Source: Pseudomonas viridiflava
GTDB taxonomy: Bacteria; Pseudomonadota; Gammaproteobacteria; Pseudomonadales; Pseudomonadaceae
DNA: 64,000 bases
NCBI RefSeq assembly: GCF_900582625.1
Contig: NZ_UTIQ01000029.1
Location: 1 to 64,000 of the forward strand
Direction: 5' to 3'
The notes below the pieces were generated by a model. The model searched no databases. It was not told where the DNA came from and worked only from the letters and a program-made list of their open reading frames with translations. Position numbers and translations under genes: made by a program. Below, in pieces: positions 47,726-55,799 of this stretch (position 1 is its first letter; every line of letters begins with the position of its first letter).

Positions 47726-48843
47726 GGCGTCACCTCCGCAGGCACGTCTACCGCTGCTTCAACCAGATATTCATCGGCGTACAGCATCAGCCACTGTGCT
47801 GGAAAACTCAGGTACACCTTCTGCTGCGGCACCGGCTGGTCTTCCTGCAAGCGCACTTTCAGTTTTTGCCCGTCGAGCGTCAGAGTCAGAATTTTGTAGG
47901 TGCCCAAATCTTCAACATGGGCGACCTCGCCACACAGCGCGTCGTCGTAGGGGCCATCCCAGATGTGCACGAACTCGGGGCGAATACCGACTTTCAGCGT
48001 CGCATCCGGCAGCGCGGCGAGGCGTTGATTCAGCGCGGCGCTCAGCGGCAGCACGGTGTTGGCAAAGCGCACGCCACCGTCGCAGCGGGTCACGTCGATC
48101 AGGTTCATACCCGGACTGCCGATGAAGTAGCCGACAAAAGTGTGGCTCGGGCGCTCGAACAACTCGCGCGGCGTGCCGAATTGCACGATCTGGCCGCCGT
48201 ACATCACGGCAATCTTGTCGGCGAAGGTCGAGGCTTCGAGCTGGTCGTGGGTGACGTACACCATGGTGATGTTGAACTGCTCGTGAATCTGCTTGAGCTT
48301 GCGACGCAGCTTCCATTTCAGGTGCGGGTCGATCACGGTCAGCGGCTCGTCGAACAGAATCGCCGACACGTCGTCACGCACCAGTCCCCGGCCCATGGAA
48401 ACTTTTTGCTTCTCGTCGGCGGTGAGGTTCTTGGCTTTTTTATGCAGCAACGGGTGCAGGTCGAGCACCTCGGCAATCTCGTTGACCTTGCTCAGCACTT
48501 TGGCTTCGTTCAGCCCCTGATTTCGGAGCGGGAAGGCCAGGTTGTCGAACACCGTCATGGTGTCGTACACCACCGGGAATTGGAAAACCTGGGCAATGTT
48601 GCGCTCTTCAGGCGGCAGCAGATTCACCACCTTGCCATCGAACTGAACCTCGCCTTCGGACGGACTCAACAGCCCGGAAATAATGTTCAGCAAGGTCGAC
48701 TTGCCACACCCGGACGGCCCGAGCAACGCATAGGCGCCGCCCTGTTCCCAGATATGGTTCATCTCGCGAATGGCGTAATCGTCCGGCCCGCTCGGGGTTT
48801 TGCTGTAGCTGTGAGCCAAATGGTGCAAACGAATCTCGGCCAT
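47722..48843 (-). CDS. ABC transporter ATP-binding protein with degenerate signature motif (GlpT-like)
   Basis: This cytosolic ATPase has 373 residues. Walker A is GPSGCGKST (about 41), Walker B with catalytic Glu is AILFDEP (about 162), and the H-loop His is present in VYVTHDQ. The signature motif is not LSGGQ but LTADEKQKV (about 139), so its partner's site would lack a normal signature. A C-terminal TOBE-like regulatory domain (about 240-370) follows. It pairs with the GlpS-like ATPase, which has an intact LSGGQ but an altered H-loop. The two genes overlap by one base (TGATG). Confidence 0.9.
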   Translation of the reverse strand: MAEIRLHHLAHSYSKTPSGPDDYAIREMNHIWEQGGAYALLGPSGCGKSTLLNIISGLLSPSEGEVQFDGKVVNLLPPEERNIAQVFQFPVVYDTMTVFDNLAFPLRNQGLNEAKVLSKVNEIAEVLDLHPLLHKKAKNLTADEKQKVSMGRGLVRDDVSAILFDEPLTVIDPHLKWKLRRKLKQIHEQFNITMVYVTHDQLEASTFADKIAVMYGGQIVQFGTPRELFERPSHTFVGYFIGSPGMNLIDVTRCDGGVRFANTVLPLSAALNQRLAALPDATLKVGIRPEFVHIWDGPYDDALCGEVAHVEDLGTYKILTLTLDGQKLKVRLQEDQPVPQQKVYLSFPAQWLMLYADEYLVEAAVDVPAEVTP

Positions 48844-49937
48844 CAGGCAACCCTCCCGACACGGCGACTGGGGGCCTGAATCAGGCGGCCATCGGCGGCG
48901 AATACGAACAGCTTGTGGGTGGGGATATAGATGAGGATCGAGGTGTCGACGTCGTACTCATGCACGCCTGGCAAATGCAGCACCAACACAAACTGCTCGT
49001 TGCGCACATGCAGGAAGGTTTCCGAGCCACTGATTTCCGCGAGCTCGACGGTTACGGCCAATTCCAGGTCATCGTCGTTGGACGGCACCAAGCCGATATG
49101 GCTGGGTCGCACGCCGAAGCGGTACTCACCTTCGCCGATGCTTTGCAGATCCGGATTCAGCGGAAAGTGCACCGCTTCGGCGAAACTCACCTCGGTGCCA
49201 CTGATCCGTCCGGGCATCAGGTTGATGGGCGGCTCGGAGAATAACTCGGCGGCCAGCACCTGTTGCGGGCGGTGATAAACGTCGGCGGTTTTGCCGCTCT
49301 GCACCACGCGCCCTTCATGCAGGATGGTAGTGGTGCCGCCCAACGCCAGCGCTTCGTTCGGCTCGGTGGTGGCATAAATCGCGATGGTGTGGCGGGCCTG
49401 GAACAGCTCGCGCATTTCCTGGCGCAGCTCTTCGCGCAGCTTGTAATCGAGGTTCACCAGCGGCTCGTCGAACAGAATCAGCGAGGCGTCCTTGACCAGC
49501 GCGCGAGCCATGGCGGTGCGCTGCTGCTGGCCGCCAGACAATTCCAACGGGTGGCGTTTAAGCAACGCATCAATGCGCAGCATCTTCGCCGTAGCGTGAA
49601 CCTTCTCGGCAATTTCCGCGTCTTTGAGGCCGGCCTGACGCAGCGGCGAGGCGATGTTCTCGAACACCGTCAACGTCGGGTAATTGATGAACTGCTGATA
49701 GACCATCGAGACGTTGCGCTTGCGCACCGGCACGTTTGTCATGTCGGCGCCGTTCATCAAAATGCGGCCACTGTTGGGTTTGTCGAGGCCCGCCATCAAG
49801 CGCATCAGGCTGGTTTTGCCGGACAAGGTCCGCCCCAGCAATACGTTGAACGAACCGGGTTCGAAACTTAAACAGGCGTCGTCGATGTGCAACTCGCCAT
49901 CGACCACACGGGTGACGTGTTCGAGCACTAAAGACAT
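48843..49937 (-). CDS. ABC transporter ATP-binding protein with altered H-loop (GlpS-like)
   Basis: This is the first gene of the ABC operon, 364 residues. Walker A is GRTLSGKTS (about 34), the signature is LSGGQQQR (about 134), and Walker B with its Glu is LILFDEP (about 158). The switch histidine is replaced by threonine (IYATTEPNEAL, where ABC ATPases normally have VTHD). A TOBE-like C-terminal domain follows. It is divergent from the sigma-54 activator gene. An A-rich AACAACAAG tract precedes the start, and the sigma-54 promoter lies about 170 bp upstream. Confidence 0.9.
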   Translation of the reverse strand: MSLVLEHVTRVVDGELHIDDACLSFEPGSFNVLLGRTLSGKTSLMRLMAGLDKPNSGRILMNGADMTNVPVRKRNVSMVYQQFINYPTLTVFENIASPLRQAGLKDAEIAEKVHATAKMLRIDALLKRHPLELSGGQQQRTAMARALVKDASLILFDEPLVNLDYKLREELRQEMRELFQARHTIAIYATTEPNEALALGGTTTILHEGRVVQSGKTADVYHRPQQVLAAELFSEPPINLMPGRISGTEVSFAEAVHFPLNPDLQSIGEGEYRFGVRPSHIGLVPSNDDDLELAVTVELAEISGSETFLHVRNEQFVLVLHLPGVHEYDVDTSILIYIPTHKLFVFAADGRLIQAPSRRVGRVA

Positions 49938-49942
49938 AAGTG

Positions 49943-49960
49943 TCCTTTTCTTGTTGTTCT
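49943..49960 (-). promoter_or_regulatory. Possible Hfq/Crc CA motif before the ABC operon
   Basis: On the minus strand AGAACAACAAGAAAAGGA lies 6-23 bases before the start and includes the ribosome site. It is one of the best AANAANAA-like tracts in the window. Confidence 0.55.
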
Positions 49961-49986
49961 ACGTTGGTTCGACCGAGGGTGCGCCG

Positions 49987-50075
49987 GCCAGACCGCATTG
50001 AACGCTCGCTTCAGGTGTTCACGTACTTGAGTACGCTGCGCCTTTGAGCTTCCGTTCGCCTTGCCTGGTTCTGGC
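49987..50075. repeat. Palindromic element in the leader of the ABC operon
   Basis: Outer arms GCCAGA and TCTGGC enclose a centre with TTCACGTACTTGAGTACGC, close to the centre of 18989-19073. It lies between the sigma-54 promoter and the first start codon, so it would be in the untranslated leader. Confidence 0.7.
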
Positions 50076-50102
50076 ACCCTCACTCTCAATTCGCCAAACT
50101 AG

Positions 50103-50119
50103 AGCCAGTTCTGTGCCAA
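50103..50119 (-). promoter_or_regulatory. Sigma-54 promoter of the ABC operon
   Basis: On the minus strand TTGGCACAGAACTGGCT matches TGGCACN5TTGCT with one mismatch in the -12 part. Spacing is exact. The activator gene lies divergently next to it. Confidence 0.75.
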
Positions 50120-50194
50120 CCCGCGATTAACGCTCGCAACTTACTGTTATTAAAGTGATTATCTAAATATTCAAAGGAACAAGAACGGTCAGTT

Positions 50195-50255
50195 TGAACA
50201 CCTGTGAACACTCATCTGTGAACAACTGAACAGTGGCCACTGTTGACTTTGAACA
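50195..50255. promoter_or_regulatory. TGAACA repeat array, probable activator-binding sites
   Basis: TGAACA occurs at 50195, 50205, 50219, 50227 and 50250. A perfect 16-bp palindrome (AACAGTGGCCACTGTT, 50229-50244) is included. It is 76-152 bp upstream of the sigma-54 promoter and just before the activator gene. Confidence 0.65.
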
Positions 50256-50305
50256 GTCATCAACGACACTGAACCGACCCGGCGAAGACCGGTCGATTGC
50301 TGGCT

Positions 50306-50320
50306 GAAAATAAAAACAAC
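50306..50320 (+). promoter_or_regulatory. Possible Hfq/Crc CA motif before the activator gene
   Basis: GAAAATAAAAACAAC ends 17 bases before the start codon. Confidence 0.4.
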
Positions 50321-50337
50321 TCCACGCGAGACCCGTC

Positions 50338-52194
50338 ATGGCCGAAGCCGCCCTGCCCCACGACACGATCATTCAAGACTCCTGGACGCGCTGCCGCAGT
50401 TTCGGCCTCACGCACCAGAGCGCGCCGACGTTCAGCCAACCGAGCGCGGGCGAGGTGTCGGCGCTGCTGGAGAGTCAGCACGCGCTGGTGCAAACCACCC
50501 ATAAAGAAGTGCTGCCGTACTACGGCAACATTCTCGCCAACTCCAACTGCCTGATCATGCTGGCCGACAACCAGGGCCAGGTGCTGCAGAGCTGGGGCGA
50601 TCAGCGTTTCATCGAGCCCAACCATGCCGCCGGGTTTGTCGCCGGGGCCAGTTGGCTGGAGCGGTACACCGGCACCAACGCCATCGGTACCGCACTGAGT
50701 TGCGCGCAGCCGGTGCACATTCAGCACGACGAACACTTTCTAAAAGCCAACCGGTTTATGACCGGCTCGGCCTCGCCGATCTTCAATGAACAGCGGCAGA
50801 TGATCGCCGTGCTTGATGTGTCCAGCGACAGCTACCTGCCGCCCTCGCACACCTTGGGCATGGTGAAAATGATGAGCCAGTCGGTGGAGAACCGGCTGAT
50901 CCTCAACCTGTTCCAGCAGCGCTATTTCCAGCTGACCTTCAACACCAGCCTGAACAACCTCGACAGCCCGTGGGCCGGCCTGGTGGTGTTCGACGAAAGC
51001 GGCCAAGTGGTGTCTGCCAACCGGCGTGCCGACAGCCTGCTCGGGATCAGCCTGGCAGCGGTGAACATCGAGCGCCTGTTCGATATCCCGCTGCAACAGC
51101 TGCTGAACCAGCCGCAGGACTTGCCCTTTAACCTGCGCGCCGGCGGGCGTTTTCGCTTCCATGCCCAGCTCAAACGCCCGCAGCAACCCGTGCCGATTCA
51201 GGCGCGAGACTTCCGCACCGCCCCGCTCAGCCCGCCGCCAACCCCGGCACCGGCAGCGCAAAGCCCCTTCACCCTGGCCGCCATCAACCTTGGCGACCCG
51301 CGCGTCGACAAAGCCGTGCGCCAGGCTGAGCGCTTGCTGGAAAAGGACATTCCCATTCTGGTGTACGGCGAAACCGGCGTTGGCAAAGAAGTGTTCGTCA
51401 AAGCCCTGCACCAGGCCAGCTCACGGGCGCAGCAAAGCCTGATCGCCGTGAACTGCGCAGCCATTCCTGCCGAGCTGGTGGAGTCGGAATTGTTCGGCTA
51501 CGAAAAAGGCGCCTTCACCGGCGCCAACCAGAAAGGCAGCATCGGCCTGATTCGCAAGGCCCACAAAGGCACGCTGTTTCTCGACGAAGTCGGCGACATG
51601 CCATTGCGCGTACAAGCGCGGCTGCTACGTGTGCTTCAGGAACGATGCGTACAGCCCTTGGGCAGCAGCGAGTTGTACCCAGTCGACATCCGCCTGATCT
51701 CCGCCACCAACCGCGCCTTGCGCCAAGACGTCGACAGCGGCCTGTTCCGCCAAGACCTCTACTACCGCATCAGCGGCCTCAACCTTGAACTGCCGCCGCT
51801 GCGCGAGCGCACCGACAAACAGCCGATGATCCAACGCCTCTGGGAACACCACCGCGAACCCTACCAATGGGCCGGGTTAAGCACTGAAGTGATGGAAATG
51901 CTGCTGCGCCACCCCTGGCCCGGCAACCTGCGCCAACTGAGCAGCGTGCTGCAGATCGCCCTGGCCATGGCCGACGATCAACCCATACGCCCCGAGCATT
52001 TACCCGACGATTTTTTCGCCGACCTGCCAGGCAGCGAGGCGCCGCCATTGGTGGAGTACCGCGCCACCAGCGATGCCGATCTGAAAAGCCAATACGAACA
52101 ATGCGGCGGCAACATCTCCCACCTCGCGCGCAGCCTCGGGCTTAGCCGCAATACCCTGTACAAACGGCTGAGAGAGCAAGGCGTGAAGGTGTGA
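50338..52194 (+). CDS. Sigma-54-dependent transcriptional activator (AcoR-like, GAF/AAA+/Fis)
   Basis: This bacterial enhancer-binding protein has 618 residues. A GAF-type sensor domain occupies about 50-195 (WLERYTGTNAIGTALS is typical of AcoR relatives), a PAS-like region follows (about 205-275), then the AAA+ domain: Walker A GETGVGKE (about 343), the sigma-54 contact loop GAFTGA (about 394), Walker B GTLFLDEVGD and an arginine-finger region. A Fis-type helix-turn-helix closes it (GNISHLARSLGLSRNTLYKR). It is divergent from the ABC operon that carries a sigma-54 promoter, so it probably activates it in response to the transported compound or a product. Confidence 0.93.
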   Translation: MAEAALPHDTIIQDSWTRCRSFGLTHQSAPTFSQPSAGEVSALLESQHALVQTTHKEVLPYYGNILANSNCLIMLADNQGQVLQSWGDQRFIEPNHAAGFVAGASWLERYTGTNAIGTALSCAQPVHIQHDEHFLKANRFMTGSASPIFNEQRQMIAVLDVSSDSYLPPSHTLGMVKMMSQSVENRLILNLFQQRYFQLTFNTSLNNLDSPWAGLVVFDESGQVVSANRRADSLLGISLAAVNIERLFDIPLQQLLNQPQDLPFNLRAGGRFRFHAQLKRPQQPVPIQARDFRTAPLSPPPTPAPAAQSPFTLAAINLGDPRVDKAVRQAERLLEKDIPILVYGETGVGKEVFVKALHQASSRAQQSLIAVNCAAIPAELVESELFGYEKGAFTGANQKGSIGLIRKAHKGTLFLDEVGDMPLRVQARLLRVLQERCVQPLGSSELYPVDIRLISATNRALRQDVDSGLFRQDLYYRISGLNLELPPLRERTDKQPMIQRLWEHHREPYQWAGLSTEVMEMLLRHPWPGNLRQLSSVLQIALAMADDQPIRPEHLPDDFFADLPGSEAPPLVEYRATSDADLKSQYEQCGGNISHLARSLGLSRNTLYKRLREQGVKV

Positions 52195-52221
52195 ATGGCC
52201 TGGAGTAGCGAGGTTTTCAGG

Positions 52222-52286
52222 AATCGCGGCTAAAGCCGCTCCTACGGAAAACCACGGTCTCTGTAGGAGCGGCTTTAGCCGCGATG
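52222..52286. repeat. Pseudomonas REP pair (inverted)
   Basis: AATCGCGGCTAAAGCCGCTC and its exact complement flank a loop between two convergent genes. Confidence 0.92.
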
Positions 52287-52318
52287 CATTTCGGCAGTAG
52301 AGGCTGAGGCCGCCACCG

Positions 52319-53827
52319 TCACGCCGCCGAAACGGTGCGCTCAACCACAGGCGGCGCCATGCCTAGGGCGGGATCGCGGCGAAACGTCAGGGTGCCGTCC
52401 TCCACTGGCGAATAGCGCAGGTTGAACAGGTCGAGAATGTAGTTCTGCTTCAGCTGCCACGGTGCGCCGGGGCCTTGCTTGGGCAATACGTCCGCCGCTC
52501 GCAGTACATAGCCGGCGGAAATATCCAGCAGCGGCCGTTTCTCCAGCGAGCCACCCACCTGCTGCGCCACGCACATTTTGTAGGCGTTCTCGTCCATGTA
52601 ATTCAGCACACGGCACACGTAGCTAGAGGCCAGGTCAGCACGTAGCGTCCAGGAGGCGTTGGTGTAGCCCACGCACAGGGCGAAGTTGGGCACGTTGCCG
52701 AGCATCACGCCTTTGTAGGCGAGCGTGTCGCCGATATCCACGGACTTGCCGTCCACGACCAGGGCCATGCCGCCGCATGCCTGCAACTTCAGGCCCGTGG
52801 CGGTAACGATGATGTCGGCCGCCAGTTCCTGACCCGACTTCAGACGAATACCGGTCTCGGTGAAACGTTCGATGTGGTCAGTGACCATCTGCGCCTTGCC
52901 GCTGCGCAGGGCTTTGAACAAGTCACCGTTGGGCGCCATGCACAAGCGCTGGTCCCACGGTTGGTAGGTCGGGTTGAAATGGGTGTCGACGGCGTAGTCA
53001 GCCGGCAACTCGCGCTTCACGCCGTGGCGCAGCATTTTGCGCGCGAGGTTGGGCGCGCGGCGGCAAAACTGGAAGAAGCCCAAGGTCAACAACACGTTCT
53101 TCCAGCGCGCCAGGCGATGGGCGCGCTGTTCGGGCAAAAACTTGCGCAGCACATCAGCGATGGCGTCTTTGGCTGGCAGCGAGGCGACATAGCTCGGCGA
53201 ACGCTGCAGCAAGGTGACCTGGCGTGCCTGCGCCGCCATGGCCGGCACCAGCGTGACGGCGGTGGCGCCGCTGCCGATGATGACGACGTTCTTGTCGGTG
53301 TAATCGAGGTTTTCCGGCCACTTCTGCGGGTGAATGACCTGACCCTTGAACTGCTCGCGGCCCGGGAATTCCGGTGTGTAGCCGCCGGCATAGTCGTAAT
53401 AGCCGCTGCACACGTAGAGGAATTTGCAGCGGTACACGCTGGAGCCGCCGCTTTGCGGGTTGTGTACCTGCACGGTCCACAGCGCCTCATGGGACGACCA
53501 ACTGGCGGAGGCCACGCGCTGGTTAAAGCGGATGTGCTGGTCGATGCCAAATTCGCTGGCAGTGTCTTTGATGTAGCGAAGAATCGAGGCGCCGTCGGCG
53601 ATGGCTTTGGCGTCTTGCCAGGGGCGAAAGGGGTAACCGAGGGTGAACATGTCGGAGTCTGAACGCAGCCCCGGGTAGCGGAACAGGTCCCAGGTGCCGC
53701 CGATATCGCTGCGCCCTTCAAGGATGGCGTAGCGCTTGGCTGGGCAGGTGGTCTGCAATCGGTACGCCGCCCCGATACCCGAGAGCCCTGCACCAATGAT
53801 CAACACATCAAATTGTTCGCACGCCAT
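52319..53827 (-). CDS. Flavin monooxygenase with Baeyer-Villiger signature
   Basis: This FAD- and NADPH-dependent monooxygenase has 502 residues. The FAD motif is IIGAGLSGIGAA (about residues 11-22), a second dinucleotide motif is IIGSGATAVTLVP (about 172), and between them lies FKGQVIHPQKWP (about 155-166), an exact fit to the Baeyer-Villiger fingerprint FxGxxxHxxxWP. Such enzymes turn ketones into esters or lactones. Start chosen at the ATG at 53827 (MACEQFDVLIIGAG). It is convergent with the sigma-54 activator gene; a shared pathway is possible but not shown. Physiological substrate unknown. Confidence 0.9.
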   Translation of the reverse strand: MACEQFDVLIIGAGLSGIGAAYRLQTTCPAKRYAILEGRSDIGGTWDLFRYPGLRSDSDMFTLGYPFRPWQDAKAIADGASILRYIKDTASEFGIDQHIRFNQRVASASWSSHEALWTVQVHNPQSGGSSVYRCKFLYVCSGYYDYAGGYTPEFPGREQFKGQVIHPQKWPENLDYTDKNVVIIGSGATAVTLVPAMAAQARQVTLLQRSPSYVASLPAKDAIADVLRKFLPEQRAHRLARWKNVLLTLGFFQFCRRAPNLARKMLRHGVKRELPADYAVDTHFNPTYQPWDQRLCMAPNGDLFKALRSGKAQMVTDHIERFTETGIRLKSGQELAADIIVTATGLKLQACGGMALVVDGKSVDIGDTLAYKGVMLGNVPNFALCVGYTNASWTLRADLASSYVCRVLNYMDENAYKMCVAQQVGGSLEKRPLLDISAGYVLRAADVLPKQGPGAPWQLKQNYILDLFNLRYSPVEDGTLTFRRDPALGMAPPVVERTVSAA

Positions 53828-54269
53828 AGGACACTCCGTTTGCTCACGCGCTTCGAGAGAAACGGCGGGCATTTTTTATTGTTTTAGCCACGGCCAACAG
53901 CGCAGGTGGGCCAGGGACGATGGTCACTTTTTTACTTCCACTCGCTTGAGCATAGCCACCGAAAGCACAACGTTAAGCAGCAAAGTACGAAAAAAGGCGT
54001 AAATGCCATCAAACTGCTGTTAAAAATCGGCAGCACGTTGCTGCTGACGACGGGCGAAACCCGTACGCATACCGTCCGGCACTGAGGGCGCGAGTTTCAG
54101 GACGCGCATTCAACGCGAAAATTCTCGTGTCGGCCACTGTCCGAATGGCTGATTTGCCACTGACGCTAACGATCACACTCTCTGCAATTTCGACTTGTGC
54201 AGGCCCTGGCCGCCCGCGTCTAATTCGCTGCCCTTGGCTTTATCCACCCGCTATCACGGACGACCCACC
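53828..54269. other. Intergenic region upstream of the monooxygenase and the exported-protein gene
   Basis: About 440 bp between two divergent genes. I see no gene, clear promoter or repeat in it. Confidence 0.6.
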
Positions 54270-54986
54270 ATGCGTTTTTCCATACGCCTGTGCGCCCTGC
54301 TCGCCTTTGCTGGCGCACCGCTGCTTCCCTCCGTGGCGCTGGCCGCTGACTGCCACGCCTTTGAAACCGAAACCGTCACCCTGACGGGCACCCTCTACCC
54401 CGACACCTTTCCCGGCTCGCCAAATTATGAGGACGTGACACAAGGTGATGAAGCCGAGGTCGGCTTTTACCTCGCCGTGCCCGAGCCGCTGTGCATGGTC
54501 GCCAACGATGAGTTCGAGACCAGCCCCGACCAGCGCCTGGACTATTTGCAGCTGATCCTCGACCAGAAAGGCTACGACCAGTTGCGGCCGTACCTGATGA
54601 GTGAAGGCAAGCTCACCCTCAAGGGCACCATCACCGGGGCGTTGACCGGCCACCACCACACGCCGCTGTTGTTGCAGGAAGTGGAGTTTGTCAGCGGCAC
54701 GCCGGCCGAGCCGGTGGACTGCGAAGTGCTCGCTGAAAACGCTTCGCTGGACCAACAGTTGCCCGCACCACTGCCCGGCAAGATCACCGGTGAAGGCCGC
54801 CTGTACTTCCACAATGCACCGAATGACAGCTGCACCGACCGCAAGGCGTACATCGTGCCCGGCGACAGCGTAGCCGTGAGCAACATCCACAGCTTTGGCT
54901 GGGCCGAGGTCAGCTACACCACCAAGAACGGTGCGGTTTACAGCGGCTGGGTCAAGCAAGGTCAGGTGCTGATTAACGGCGAGTAA
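54270..54986 (+). CDS. Exported protein with DUF4431-like domain and SH3-like C-terminus
   Basis: The 238-residue product has a signal peptide (about 1-25, cleaved after VALAA). The middle (about 30-140) holds VTLTGTLYPDTFPGSPNYED, then EAEVGFYLAVPEPLC and a histidine cluster GHHHTPLLL, as in DUF4431 proteins. A C-terminal bacterial SH3-like part (about 165-238) ends GAVYSGWVKQGQVL. The protein is periplasmic or outer-surface by prediction; its function is unknown. Start chosen at the ATG at 54270, because upstream codons have no signal-peptide character. The ion-channel gene follows 87 bp downstream. Confidence 0.78.
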   Translation: MRFSIRLCALLAFAGAPLLPSVALAADCHAFETETVTLTGTLYPDTFPGSPNYEDVTQGDEAEVGFYLAVPEPLCMVANDEFETSPDQRLDYLQLILDQKGYDQLRPYLMSEGKLTLKGTITGALTGHHHTPLLLQEVEFVSGTPAEPVDCEVLAENASLDQQLPAPLPGKITGEGRLYFHNAPNDSCTDRKAYIVPGDSVAVSNIHSFGWAEVSYTTKNGAVYSGWVKQGQVLINGE

Positions 54987-55073
54987 TGCCCTTGGGCGTG
55001 GGCACATTCACGCCAGGGATATCGCTTCGCTTTATGTTGTCTGCCATTCACCGCTCACTTGCACAGGCCTTCT

Positions 55074-55727
55074 ATGCGCCCCGTTCAATACATCATCCGC
55101 CATCCCTCCGCCGGCTTGCTCTTCGTGCAGTTGCTCGGGGTGCTGCTGTACCCGTGGATGGAAGACACGCCACTGGGCCGAGCGCTATTCGGCGCGTTTG
55201 GCTTGGTGGTGTTGGGCCTGGCGCTGCACGTGGTTAAACGCAGCTCCTCGCATACGTGGGTGGCGGTGGTGTTGGCCGTGGTGCTGGTTGGCTTAACAGT
55301 GTTTAACAAGGTGACGCCGGCGGTGAGCCTGGAATCGCTGATCGCCCTGCTCGAAGCGCTGTTCTACTTCTACGCGGCAGGCAGCCTGATCGCCTATATG
55401 AACGCCGACTACCGCGCCACCACCGATGAGCTGTACGCCGTCGGCGCCACGTTCACCCTGCTCGCCTGGGCCTTCGCGCACCTCTACACCTTTTGCCAAT
55501 TGCTGTTGCCGGGCAGCTTTGGCGCGCTAATTAACCCCGAAGCGGCGCGCAGTTGGATGGAGTTGTTGTTCCTCAGCTTCACCACGCTGTCGGGCGTCGG
55601 CCTGGGCGACATCATTCCGCTCACTCCCATGGCCCGGTCGCTGGTAATGGTCGAAGAATTCGCCGGTGTCATGTACTTGGCGTTGGTGGTGTCGCGCCTG
55701 ATTGCCTTGACTGCGATCAAGCGTTAG
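55074..55727 (+). CDS. Ion channel-like membrane protein (two-TM potassium-channel fold)
   Basis: The 217-residue product has about six hydrophobic segments. The last two flank a pore loop with TTLSGVGLGDIIPLTPMAR (about residues 171-189), the position of the TVGYGD selectivity filter in K+ channels. The filter here reads GVGLGD, with Leu in place of Tyr, a change seen in some bacterial homologues. No cytosolic regulatory domain follows. Start taken at the ATG at 55074 (MRPVQYIIRHPSAG). The MFS gene follows 72 bp later. Confidence 0.8.
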   Translation: MRPVQYIIRHPSAGLLFVQLLGVLLYPWMEDTPLGRALFGAFGLVVLGLALHVVKRSSSHTWVAVVLAVVLVGLTVFNKVTPAVSLESLIALLEALFYFYAAGSLIAYMNADYRATTDELYAVGATFTLLAWAFAHLYTFCQLLLPGSFGALINPEAARSWMELLFLSFTTLSGVGLGDIIPLTPMARSLVMVEEFAGVMYLALVVSRLIALTAIKR

Positions 55728-55799
55728 CCGCGCCGGCAGACTGAACGCGATCGGCGCTCGGTCGGTCTACACCGCGTACTTCTCTGATCTGGAACGCTG

